Of a stretch of 64,000 nt of DNA, positions 27,006 to 35,496 are shown piece after piece. Every line of letters starts with the position of its first letter. The first letter of the stretch is position 1. Source of the stretch: Ancylomarina subtilis (GTDB lineage: Bacteria > Bacteroidota > Bacteroidia > Bacteroidales > Marinifilaceae). The notes beneath the pieces were generated by a model, which worked only from the letters and a program-made list of their open reading frames with translations, ran no database searches and was not told where the DNA came from. The position numbers were made by a program, and so were the translations under genes. The stretch is from contig NZ_SHKN01000001.1 of NCBI RefSeq assembly GCF_004217115.1, forward strand, positions 1,367,781-1,431,780, in the 5' to 3' direction.

Positions 27006-28436
27006 ATGAACAATAATCACTTCCAAATCTGGGAAAATTGCTTAACTGTAATTAAGGATAATGTTTCGCCAATTAGTTTTAGTACTTGGTTTCAACCGAT
27101 TGTACCATTAAAATTGGAGAACGAAATTCTTACTTTACAGGTACCTAGCCATTTCTTCTACGAGTATCTGGAAGAGAAGTATATTGATCTACTTAGAAAG
27201 ACTTTAAGAAAAGAACTTGGACCTAATGCTAAGTTAGAATACAACGTGGTGATGGAGAATAATCACATGGCAAATGTGAAACCTCTGTCGGTTGTTGTGC
27301 CTGGGAATAATCCGGCAAATACAAAAAACCGCCCCGTAAAAAATCCTTTCTCACAAGAGGAACCTAGCATCAAGAATCCTTTCGTTATTCCTGGTATCAA
27401 AAAATTACAAATTGATTCTCAGCTTAACCCTGATTATACTTTTGCTAATTTTATTGAAGGTGACTGCAACCGTTTAGCTCGCTCAGCAGGTTGGGCCGTT
27501 TCTGAGAATCCTGGAGGTACAGCTTTTAACCCGCTTGTATTATATGGTGATTCGGGATTGGGTAAAACTCACTTGGCTCAATCAATAGGATTAAAAGCCA
27601 AAGAGCTGCATCCTGAAAAAACGGTTTTATACGTTAGTTCTCAAAAATTCCAAACTCAGTTTACTGAAGCCATTCGTAATAATAACAAAAATGATTTCCT
27701 TCATTTCTATCAAATGATCGACATCTTAATTATTGACGATATTCAGGAATTGGCTGGTAAAGAAAAAACTCAAAATACATTTTTTCATATTTTCAATCAC
27801 CTGCACCAATCAGGAAAACAATTAATTTTGACTTCTGATAAGGCTCCAATTGAATTGAAAGGAATGGAAAACCGTTTGCTTTCACGTTTCAAATGGGGAT
27901 TGTCAGCAGATTTACAAAATCCTGATTACGAAACAAGAGTCCGTATTTTACAGCAAAAAGCTTATAAGGACGGGATTATTCTTGAAAGCGATGTGATTGA
28001 ATATATTGCGACACACGTTACCAATAATGTTCGTGAACTGGAAGGTGCACTTATTTCACTACTGGCTCAGTCGACCCTAAATAAAAAGGAATTAAACCTT
28101 GAGCTTGCTATTGAAATCATTGATAAGTTGGTAAAGAATACGAAACGTGAAATCTCGATCGACTACATTCAAAAGATTGTTTGTGACCATTTCAATATGG
28201 CCGTTGATTTGCTTCAGGCTAAGACAAGAAAAAGAGAAATTGTTCAAGCGCGTCAAATTGCCATGTATTTTTCTAAATCAATGACTAAGGCTTCATTATC
28301 AACTATTGGTTCTCAGATTGGAAAAAAAGATCACGCCACAGTATTACATGCTTGCAAAACAGTAAACAATCTAATTGATACTGACAGAGCTTTCAAGACT
28401 CAGATTGACGAGATAAATAAAAAACTAAAAATGTAA
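27006..28436 (+). CDS. dnaA: Chromosomal replication initiator DnaA
   Basis: 476 residues with all four DnaA domains: the N-terminal interaction domain (FSTWFQPIVPLKLEN), a short linker, the AAA+ core with Walker A GDSGLGKTH and Walker B ILIIDDIQ, and the DNA-binding domain with KKDHATVLHACKTV. It assembles on the origin and melts DNA to start replication. In many bacteria it lies beside oriC, but no DnaA-box cluster is evident here. A terminator follows. Confidence 0.98.
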   Translation: MNNNHFQIWENCLTVIKDNVSPISFSTWFQPIVPLKLENEILTLQVPSHFFYEYLEEKYIDLLRKTLRKELGPNAKLEYNVVMENNHMANVKPLSVVVPGNNPANTKNRPVKNPFSQEEPSIKNPFVIPGIKKLQIDSQLNPDYTFANFIEGDCNRLARSAGWAVSENPGGTAFNPLVLYGDSGLGKTHLAQSIGLKAKELHPEKTVLYVSSQKFQTQFTEAIRNNNKNDFLHFYQMIDILIIDDIQELAGKEKTQNTFFHIFNHLHQSGKQLILTSDKAPIELKGMENRLLSRFKWGLSADLQNPDYETRVRILQQKAYKDGIILESDVIEYIATHVTNNVRELEGALISLLAQSTLNKKELNLELAIEIIDKLVKNTKREISIDYIQKIVCDHFNMAVDLLQAKTRKREIVQARQIAMYFSKSMTKASLSTIGSQIGKKDHATVLHACKTVNNLIDTDRAFKTQIDEINKKLKM

Positions 28437-28469
28437 TCGCACACAGCCTTACATTTATAATATACAAAG

Positions 28470-28500
28470 GAGCTGTTCTAATAAGAGCAGCTCTTTTTTT
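28470..28500 (+). terminator. Intrinsic terminator after dnaA
   Basis: The stem GAGCTGTTCT/AGAGCAGCTC (one wobble) with loop AATA is followed by a run of T. Confidence 0.9.
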
Positions 28501-28527
28501 AACAACTAAACTTCAAAGAATTAAAAC

Positions 28528-29388
28528 ATGATACTCATCCTTCTTGCCATATTAACCTCAACTGGAATTTTTATTTGCTTCAAAAGTTTTGAAAAGTTCA
28601 AAATTGAAATTTTGCCAGCCATAGTCATCAACTATATTATTGCTGGACTTATGAGTTACCTATTAACAGATAAATCGGTTTCGATGCAACAACTTTCAGA
28701 ACAAAACTGGTTTGGTTTTGCCCTGATAATTGGGTTACTATTTATTGTTGTCTTTTTCATTATTGGTAAATCTTCGCAAAAGGCAGGCATTACAATAACA
28801 AGTCTAGCGAGTAAAATGTCTTTCATTATCCCCATCTTATTCTCAATTATATATTTCAAGGAATCAGTTACCCTAATCATGTTTATGGGATTCTTGCTGG
28901 CCATCACTTCAATTATTCTTGCCGTGTATAAACCCTCAAATAAATCAAATAAGATCAAATACATCTGGCTGCCCATATCTCTCTTTCTTGGAGCTGGACT
29001 CGTAGACAGCTTGGTTAAATATTCTCAACAAACATTTTTAAGCAATGGTGGATCAGCTGTATTCTCACTCGTCCTTTTTGCCATTGCCGCCGTCGCAGGC
29101 CTACTCTGCTTATACATTCAAAAAAGATCTCTAAAACAGTTGCTATCCATCAACACCCTTATTGGAGGAAGTATTTTGGGTATAGCTAATTTTGGCTCTC
29201 TTTATTATTTGATTGCCGCATTAAACAGTTCAGGATTTAAAAGTTCAGTTGTTTTTAGCATGGTAAACATTGGTATTGTTTCCTTATCACTTATATTTGG
29301 ACTTGCTATATATAAAGAAAAGATAAGTAGGCTCAACTACTTTGGAATTGCACTGGCATTTGTCGCAATCCTTATTTTAGCCCAGTAA
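28528..29388 (+). CDS. EamA/DMT-superfamily transporter
   Basis: 286 residues and about ten predicted transmembrane segments in two repeated halves, the layout of the drug/metabolite transporter superfamily. Typical features are the first-half end TITSLASKMSFIIPILFSII, then YFKESVTLIMFMGFLLAITS, and the final helix LNYFGIALAFVAILILAQ. Exported or imported solute is unknown. It lies between the dnaA terminator and yigZ, 31 bp before the latter on the same strand. Confidence 0.85.
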   Translation: MILILLAILTSTGIFICFKSFEKFKIEILPAIVINYIIAGLMSYLLTDKSVSMQQLSEQNWFGFALIIGLLFIVVFFIIGKSSQKAGITITSLASKMSFIIPILFSIIYFKESVTLIMFMGFLLAITSIILAVYKPSNKSNKIKYIWLPISLFLGAGLVDSLVKYSQQTFLSNGGSAVFSLVLFAIAAVAGLLCLYIQKRSLKQLLSINTLIGGSILGIANFGSLYYLIAALNSSGFKSSVVFSMVNIGIVSLSLIFGLAIYKEKISRLNYFGIALAFVAILILAQ

Positions 29389-29419
29389 GTAAATTGAGAC
29401 CTAATTAAACTGCTGCACC

Positions 29420-30031
29420 ATGCAAACGGATAATTATAAAACCATTGAAACAACTTCAGAAGGAATCTACAAGGAAAAAGGAAGCAAATTTATTGCTTAT
29501 GCCTTTCCGGTGACTTGTGAAGAAGATATTAAAGATGAAATTAGTCGTTTAAAAAAAGAGTATTACGATGCGCGCCATCATTGCTATGCATACATGCTGG
29601 GAGCCGATAAAAAGGACTTTCGCGCCAACGATGATGGTGAACCCTCCTCTACGGCTGGCAAGCCAATTTTAGGCCAGATTCTATCTTCTGATCTCACGAA
29701 TATTCTAATTGTTGTGATTCGCTATTTTGGTGGAACAAAACTGGGCGTTAGTGGTTTGATCCACGCCTACAAAACGGCTGCTCAGGATGCCATTGCCAAT
29801 GCCCAAGTCATTGAAAAAACGGTAAATGACATCTACGATATTCATTTCGATTATCTGGTTATGAATGATGTCATGAGAATTATTAAAGAAGAACAGCCTC
29901 TACAAATCGATCAGGATTTTAATCTGACCTGCAGAATAACATTAAGTATTAGACAAAGCGAAGTTGATAAGATAATTGAACGATTCAACAAGATCGATAG
30001 CGTAAAAACCAAACATCTAAGAACAGAATAA
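29420..30031 (+). CDS. yigZ: YigZ/IMPACT family protein
   Basis: 203 residues. The UPF0029 N-terminal domain shows GSKFIAYAFPVTCEEDI, then HHCYAYMLG, NDDGEPSSTAGKPIL and VIRYFGGTKLGVSGL, the family's hallmark blocks. The C-terminal part is the smaller ferredoxin-like domain. The eukaryotic relative IMPACT regulates translation through GCN2; the bacterial function is not well defined. Confidence 0.93.
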   Translation: MQTDNYKTIETTSEGIYKEKGSKFIAYAFPVTCEEDIKDEISRLKKEYYDARHHCYAYMLGADKKDFRANDDGEPSSTAGKPILGQILSSDLTNILIVVIRYFGGTKLGVSGLIHAYKTAAQDAIANAQVIEKTVNDIYDIHFDYLVMNDVMRIIKEEQPLQIDQDFNLTCRITLSIRQSEVDKIIERFNKIDSVKTKHLRTE

Positions 30032-30037
30032 AAAAAA

Positions 30038-30060
30038 ATCCCACTTAAAAAAGTGGGATT
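30038..30060. terminator. Bidirectional terminator between yigZ and the exonuclease gene
   Basis: A perfect stem AATCCCACTT/AAGTGGGATT with loop AAAA is preceded by a long A run, so it is strongest for the minus-strand gene but serves both converging genes. Confidence 0.85.
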
Positions 30061-30067
30061 CTAATAT

Positions 30068-30643
30068 CTAGTCGAATAAGCTTACCGTATATGGGAACTC
30101 CCCCATTTGGTAGAGTTTATAAACAATCTTAGCCTCATGAGCAGCATCATCCAATCCTCGATGCGCCTCAATATATCCTGTATCTCCAAAAAAGAAATCC
30201 CAGGCTTCTTCAACCTTTGGCCATTTGAATCCTCTACGTCCGTTAGCTGCAGGCAACTTCACAATGGGAGTTGACAAATGCATGGGACAATCAAGTTCCT
30301 TTATTTGAAAACCTCTGTCTTTCAAAAAACCAAAATCAAAGGCCTTATTGTAGGCTGTAACTCTATATTGATCTAATAAATCTTGAATTTCCTCTCTCTG
30401 GCTCTCTAAACTTGGAGCCTCTAAGACTTCTTCGAACTGAAGATCTGAATTCTGAAAAATCCAACCAAATCCACCTCGAGTATGCGAAGCGTTTAAACCA
30501 TCTTCCTTAATTAAAGAATCGTAAACAGGCGTTACCTCTCCTGAGTCAAGATCAAGCTTAACAATTCCAATTTCAACAATCTTTCCTCCCTGATTCAAAA
30601 AACCAGTTGTTTCTATATCTAATACTAATATTTCTTTAGCCAT
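30068..30643 (-). CDS. DnaQ-like 3'-5' exonuclease (DEDDh)
   Basis: 191 residues. Exo I is VLDIETTGFLNQGG (first Asp and Glu), Exo II is AYNKAFDFGFLKDRG, and Exo III is HRGLDDAAHEA with the catalytic His and Asp, so the DEDDh set is complete. Enzymes of this type degrade DNA or RNA from the 3' end as proofreading subunits, RNase T-like trimmers or repair nucleases. As a free-standing small protein its substrate is not fixed by sequence. Confidence 0.88.
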   Translation of the reverse strand: MAKEILVLDIETTGFLNQGGKIVEIGIVKLDLDSGEVTPVYDSLIKEDGLNASHTRGGFGWIFQNSDLQFEEVLEAPSLESQREEIQDLLDQYRVTAYNKAFDFGFLKDRGFQIKELDCPMHLSTPIVKLPAANGRRGFKWPKVEEAWDFFFGDTGYIEAHRGLDDAAHEAKIVYKLYQMGEFPYTVSLFD

Positions 30644-30733
30644 GTTTTTATTTTAAGTGTGATAACAATGAGTCCTGTCTTAAGTAGCAAGACGAATTGA
30701 GGATTAAAAATAAGTCAATCCTATCAAAAAAAC

Positions 30734-31543
30734 TTATTGCAACTTATCTTTTTTCGGAATAATTGGCAAGTATTCAGTTTGTACATTGCTCATCGACCGA
30801 AAAAGGTTGGTTCTAATTCGCTCATCATCACCTGCTAGCCTATCGATCAACTTATTAGTTTCTTTACGCTTTGTCACATCCTCGTGGGGACAACGTTCCT
30901 TTTCCAGCACAAAATTACTAATACGGCTATATTCCCGCATTTCTTCATTTCTAAGATATATCAATGGTCGGATCAAAATAATATTTCCCTGAAACATGCT
31001 CAGCTTAGCCGGCATACTGCACACCGCTCCCTGATACATCATATTCATCAGTAGGGTTTCCAAAGCGTCATCCATATGATGCCCCAAAGCAAGCTTGTTG
31101 CACTTTAACTCATCTGTCATTTTAAAAAGAGTCGTTCTTCTGTGCCACGAACAACGAAAACAGGCAGGTTTTTTACTTGGACGTTCAAAATCGACATTGA
31201 TATCCCGATATACCATAGGAACATCCAACTTTCGACAAAATTCATCTAAAAAATCCTTGTCAACTTGATAAGGAAGCTCCAAAACATTGATGTGAACAGC
31301 AATAACTTCGAAATTTTGCTTTTTGAACTTACGTCGGAGAGCAAGCAATTCGAGCAATGCAAGAGAATCTTTCCCTCCTGAAACACCGACCATAATTCGG
31401 TCACCATCCTCAATCAATTCAAAATCACTAATTGCTTTACCCATTCGTTTAGCAACTTTTCGCTGAAAAAAAATATCCCTCTTTTCCTCATCTGTTTTTG
31501 GCCTTTTCACACTCTCCATAATCCTTGAATTTAAGATTGCCAA
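30734..31543 (-). CDS. ttcA: tRNA 2-thiocytidine(32) synthetase TtcA
   Basis: 269 residues. The PP-loop SGGKDS that activates the tRNA base with ATP is present, as is the CFRC pair and a later cysteine in ERCPHE, which together hold the iron-sulfur cluster in TtcA. TtcA thiolates C32 of certain tRNAs. The first ATG (31543) is used here; an internal ATG at residue 9 is the alternative. It diverges from the helicase gene. Confidence 0.88.
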   Translation of the reverse strand: MAILNSRIMESVKRPKTDEEKRDIFFQRKVAKRMGKAISDFELIEDGDRIMVGVSGGKDSLALLELLALRRKFKKQNFEVIAVHINVLELPYQVDKDFLDEFCRKLDVPMVYRDINVDFERPSKKPACFRCSWHRRTTLFKMTDELKCNKLALGHHMDDALETLLMNMMYQGAVCSMPAKLSMFQGNIILIRPLIYLRNEEMREYSRISNFVLEKERCPHEDVTKRKETNKLIDRLAGDDERIRTNLFRSMSNVQTEYLPIIPKKDKLQ

Positions 31544-31651
31544 AAATAACAGAATCTGAAGATGATAGCGCTAAAAAAAACAATTTAAAATGAGTTAGGA
31601 TAATACGTAAGCATATCTGTTGTGACTGGCTGATTATTGAGAAATTAAAAT

Positions 31652-31659
31652 TACTTTTG
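31652..31659 (+). promoter_or_regulatory. -7 element directly before the helicase start codon
   Basis: TACTTTTG matches TAnnTTTG and ends 4 bases before the ATG at 31664. If used, transcription would begin at or within a base or two of the start codon, giving a leaderless message. A -33 TTTG at the usual spacing is not evident. Confidence 0.45.
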
Positions 31660-31663
31660 CCGA

Positions 31664-32986
31664 ATGCAAGCAAACAAGATAAACACCCAGGAGATTTTAA
31701 AAAAGATAGGCATCAAAGCCTTAAAACCAATGCAGGAAGACTGCATTAAAGCCTGGAAAGATTATAACGACATTATCCTTCTTTCACCAACAGGATCAGG
31801 TAAAACCCTCGCTTTTTTACTTCCTCTACTCAATCAAATCGATGAAAACAAAAAGGGAGTTCAAGCTCTGGTACTTGCCCCTTCGAGAGAACTGGCCATA
31901 CAGATAGAATCTGTGTTTAAAAGTCTTGCCACGCCATTCAAAGTTAATTGTTGCTATGGCGGGCATGCCATGAAAATTGAAAAAAACAGTTTAGCAACAC
32001 CGCCTGCCGTTCTAATTGGGACACCTGGTCGTATTGCCGACCATCTCCGTCGCGAGAACTTTTCGCCTGATAGCATCAACACCATTATTCTGGATGAATT
32101 TGATAAATCTCTGGAACTTGGTTTCCATAGAGAAATGGGCGAAATTATTGAGCAACTGGAATTTATAGAAAAACGCATCCTTACTTCAGCAACAAAAAGC
32201 GAGAGCATACCTGAATTCACAGGAGTCAAAAATCCTTTTGAGATCAATTATTTGGTTGATGAACCCAAACAATCTCTAACAGAGAAAATCGTTCGTGCCG
32301 ATGGTAAAGATAAATTAGCAGCCCTATTCAATTTAATCTGCCATAATGGGAATGAAGCCACATTGGTTTTTTGTAATCATCGCGATACGGTTGATCGAAT
32401 CAGTGACTTATTAAAGGATTCTCACTTGCAACACGACACCTTTCATGGGGGATTAAAGCAAGAAGAACGTGAAAAAGCATTGATTAAATTCAGAAACGGA
32501 TCTCATTCCATTTTAATCACCACTGATTTAGCATCCAGAGGGCTTGATATCCCTTCAATCAAACATGTGATACATTATCAGTTGCCAACAACTTCAGACG
32601 CTTATATTCACCGAAATGGACGTACAGCAAGAATGGATGCATCAGGTTGTTCTTACTTTATTTTGTCAGAGAGCGATTATCTACCTGAATTCATCAGTCA
32701 AAATATAGAAGAAATGGTTATTCCTGATAATATCACATTACCTGAAGATCCGGAATGGCTAACCATCTATATTGATGCCGGCAAAAAGGACAAGATTAAT
32801 AAGATGGATATCGTCGGTTTCTTCATGAAAAAAGGGGAACTCGGGAAAGATGAATTAGGAAAGGTCGAAGTCTTAGATCATGCCTCATTTGTCGCTGTTA
32901 AACGCAAGTTGGCAACCCAACTTCTTAAAAAACTCAAAAACGAACGCATTAAGAAAAAGAAAGTGAAGATGGCGGTGAGTTATTAA
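31664..32986 (+). CDS. dbpA: DEAD-box RNA helicase with DbpA-type RNA-binding domain
   Basis: 440 residues. Motif I is SPTGSGKT (41-48), motif II reads DEFD (144-147) rather than DEAD, motif III is TSAT, and motif VI HRNGRTARM is intact. The C-terminal 75 residues (LTIYIDAGKKDKINKMDIVG onward, ending in a lysine-rich tail) match the DbpA RNA-binding domain that recognises hairpin 92 of 23S rRNA, pointing to a role in 50S ribosome assembly. The DEFD variant keeps both acidic catalytic residues. Confidence 0.88.
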   Translation: MQANKINTQEILKKIGIKALKPMQEDCIKAWKDYNDIILLSPTGSGKTLAFLLPLLNQIDENKKGVQALVLAPSRELAIQIESVFKSLATPFKVNCCYGGHAMKIEKNSLATPPAVLIGTPGRIADHLRRENFSPDSINTIILDEFDKSLELGFHREMGEIIEQLEFIEKRILTSATKSESIPEFTGVKNPFEINYLVDEPKQSLTEKIVRADGKDKLAALFNLICHNGNEATLVFCNHRDTVDRISDLLKDSHLQHDTFHGGLKQEEREKALIKFRNGSHSILITTDLASRGLDIPSIKHVIHYQLPTTSDAYIHRNGRTARMDASGCSYFILSESDYLPEFISQNIEEMVIPDNITLPEDPEWLTIYIDAGKKDKINKMDIVGFFMKKGELGKDELGKVEVLDHASFVAVKRKLATQLLKKLKNERIKKKKVKMAVSY

Positions 32987-33002
32987 TCTCATCATTCGTA
33001 AA

Positions 33003-33039
33003 AACAAAACCCAAGTCCGGTGTGGAATTGGGTTTTGTT
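33003..33039. terminator. Bidirectional terminator
   Basis: A perfect 12-bp stem AACAAAACCCAA/TTGGGTTTTGTT lies between the converging helicase gene and the hypothetical gene at 33060. Confidence 0.85.
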
Positions 33040-33059
33040 CTAAATTAAGAATAATAAAC

Positions 33060-33782
33060 CTAAGATTTCATATTTAGATAGTTATAGTAATTGAAAACCT
33101 TTGAAAGGTCTTCACTATTTGATCTTTTTAATTTATTCGTCTTCATAAACTTCTTAATTTCATCTTTTTGATCACCAAACACATTAAAAAAATCTGATTT
33201 AGATCTTGGAAGAAGAGAAGCAGGGCCTTCACTTTCTTTAAGATAAAATTGAGTTGTTATCACATATGAGTCATCAGTAGGTTCTTCAAAGCTGCTAACT
33301 TGTTTTTTACCTCTCACAAACCTACAATTATACTTCTGTAACAACACAAAGCCCTTTGAACTCAAAACCTCGAAATAAGCTGATTCTAAATTATTGGAAT
33401 CATAGTATTGGGTATATATAAAACATTTATTATCTAATCTAACTGAGTCTATTAATTCTGGCTTATTAATACTAAAAGTATCTTTTTCATTAGTAAATTC
33501 AAATTCTTGATTTAACACACAATATCTCAATTGTAAATTCTTTATTTCAACCTTGGGTTTGGCATATATCACCCCCTTTTTCCATTCATTAGATAAATAA
33601 TAACCTTCGGCTACATGTTTCGCTTCACCTCTTTTAACACGGTCTATATTATTAGCAAATTTGTTAAAATAAGTTTGCTGCCCCTGAATACTTGTACTCC
33701 TCTGTGCAATTACATAATTGTGGCAAATAATACTGTTCACAAATAAGAATATAAAACCTACAAAACTCTTATTAATTCTCAT
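33060..33782 (-). CDS. Secreted hypothetical protein
   Basis: 240 residues with a signal peptide (FVGFIFLFVNSIICHNYVIA). The mature part includes beta-rich stretches such as KNLQLRYCVLNQEFEFTNE and a basic C-terminus (FMKTNKLKRSN). I recognise no family. No partner gene is tied to it: a bidirectional terminator precedes the helicase gene and about 160 bp separate it from susD. It could be one of the many short secreted Bacteroidota proteins built around a MORN- or SusE-like strand repeat, but I have no motif to show that. Confidence 0.65.
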   Translation of the reverse strand: MRINKSFVGFIFLFVNSIICHNYVIAQRSTSIQGQQTYFNKFANNIDRVKRGEAKHVAEGYYLSNEWKKGVIYAKPKVEIKNLQLRYCVLNQEFEFTNEKDTFSINKPELIDSVRLDNKCFIYTQYYDSNNLESAYFEVLSSKGFVLLQKYNCRFVRGKKQVSSFEEPTDDSYVITTQFYLKESEGPASLLPRSKSDFFNVFGDQKDEIKKFMKTNKLKRSNSEDLSKVFNYYNYLNMKS

Positions 33783-33888
33783 AATATTTAGGATTAAAAG
33801 ATTACATGAAATGTATTTAACATCTTGAAGTTAAATAAAAAATAAACACTCCCCCTCATTTGAATTGAAATATTCTAAAACAGATAAA

Positions 33889-33921
33889 TAAAAAAAGAGC
33901 TGAACACATGTTCAGCTCTTT
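33889..33921 (-). terminator. Intrinsic terminator after susD
   Basis: A perfect 12-bp stem AAAGAGCTGAAC/GTTCAGCTCTTT with loop ACAT is followed by a T run on the minus strand. Confidence 0.92.
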
Positions 33922-33941
33922 AAATATTAATTGAATTACAA

Positions 33942-35483
33942 TTAGTTTACATCCCACCAAAGTTTAGATGTAATCTCATCACCATCAGCAAGTTTAGCTA
34001 CGGCTGCCTTGTAATTTGCAGCATTTAATGTAGATTCCTGACTTGGATATTCCATTCTATATGGAATATCTGTAACAGCTGAATTTATTGGCTCAAAGGT
34101 GTAATTAAAGGTCTCAACAGTACCTTCACCATCAGTAACAACATTCATAGAATATGAGCTACCAGGCAAATTTAAAGTTGTTGGATAACCTGTTCTTCTA
34201 TAGTTACACCAAGCAGTATTGCCGTCCATATAAAGAGCAACATATTTCTGGGTCATAACATTCTCTGCTGAAGCAGCAGGTAGTGCAGCAACAAAAGCAT
34301 CTCTGTCAGCAGCTGCAACACCCCATTGATCCATAGAAGCTTTAACACCATTCTCATATTGAGTTTGATCCCAAGCGTTATTTTCTGACAACAAGAAAGC
34401 AACCTCTGCATAAGTCATCAAAGATTCCACTCCAACTTGCCATATAGTTCCGCTACCATCTGTTGCAATAATATCATATCCAGGAAGTGATTCCCACTTA
34501 AATGCAACAGACGTATTGTTTGAAACACCATTAGGAACACCTACATAATTCCCAAATTGGTTAGGCTGCGCATACTTTTCCAAACGAGGGTCTGCACCAT
34601 AACTACCACGAGAACCATCTAATAACTCCACAAAACAACTGGTTACTGCAAAGTCATTTCTGGTTTCAAAAGCTACCATCATTGGTGACCCATTTGTTTG
34701 ATTAGCCTCGAATGCTAGAACAGCGTTATCATCATTTGATGTAAATACGCCGTCAGCAATTGCATCATCAATGTGAGCCTGAGCAGCTGGATAAACACCT
34801 AAAATTTTAGTTGCAATTCTTAGACGTAAAGAGTTTGCAAACTTTTTCCACATTGCAGCATCCCCACCATAGATTGGATCACCTGAAGAGAAAACAATTT
34901 CTGATGTTTCAAGCATATCTGCAGCTTCAGATAACTGCTTCAATAAATCAGGATAAATTTTTGATTGCGGAGCATAAACAGGTGCAAACACCTCATTATC
35001 CATATCTAAAGCCTGAAAGTCAGCATCTTCAGTCGAATATGACCAATAAGGAATATCACCCCAGCTATCTGCCATAAAATTGAAAGACCACGCCATCATA
35101 ATACGAGCTGCAGCAATTTGATTTGCATTAGATCCGTATTTAGACATTTCAACCTTTAAATTCTCATCCTCATTAAATTGAATCACTTTACGGAAGTTTT
35201 CCAAATTGATATAAAAATCTTCCCAAGTTTCTCTCATCGACTCACGATACTGATAACGATCCTCTTCAGTATACTCAGTCTGAGCCCAATATTGCATTGT
35301 ACCAAGAGTAAATCGGCCATGAAACCATTCATCTCTTGAATCATCCACCATTTCCTTAACGGCATCGTTAAAAATAGAAAATGTTGGTGGAACTGCAGCT
35401 TCATTCGGATTATCCTCGTAATTAAGATCACAAGCTCCAAATCCAAGCAGCATCATTAAAATATATAATAAGTTCTTTTTCAT
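33942..35483 (-). CDS. SusD/RagB-family nutrient-binding outer-membrane lipoprotein
   Basis: 513 residues with a lipoprotein signal (ILMMLLGFGAC, lipid on Cys near residue 19). The body fits the SusD-like-2 group: ARIMMAWSFNFMADSWGDIPYW is the TPR-like helix typical of the family, and ALYMDGNTAWCNYRRTGYPT its conserved C-terminal block. SusD proteins form a lid on their SusC partner and bind the ligand on the cell surface. No glycosidase, protease or sigma/anti-sigma gene accompanies the pair, so the nutrient is unknown. Confidence 0.93.
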   Translation of the reverse strand: MKKNLLYILMMLLGFGACDLNYEDNPNEAAVPPTFSIFNDAVKEMVDDSRDEWFHGRFTLGTMQYWAQTEYTEEDRYQYRESMRETWEDFYINLENFRKVIQFNEDENLKVEMSKYGSNANQIAAARIMMAWSFNFMADSWGDIPYWSYSTEDADFQALDMDNEVFAPVYAPQSKIYPDLLKQLSEAADMLETSEIVFSSGDPIYGGDAAMWKKFANSLRLRIATKILGVYPAAQAHIDDAIADGVFTSNDDNAVLAFEANQTNGSPMMVAFETRNDFAVTSCFVELLDGSRGSYGADPRLEKYAQPNQFGNYVGVPNGVSNNTSVAFKWESLPGYDIIATDGSGTIWQVGVESLMTYAEVAFLLSENNAWDQTQYENGVKASMDQWGVAAADRDAFVAALPAASAENVMTQKYVALYMDGNTAWCNYRRTGYPTTLNLPGSSYSMNVVTDGEGTVETFNYTFEPINSAVTDIPYRMEYPSQESTLNAANYKAAVAKLADGDEITSKLWWDVN

Positions 35484-35496
35484 AATTTTGCTTTTT

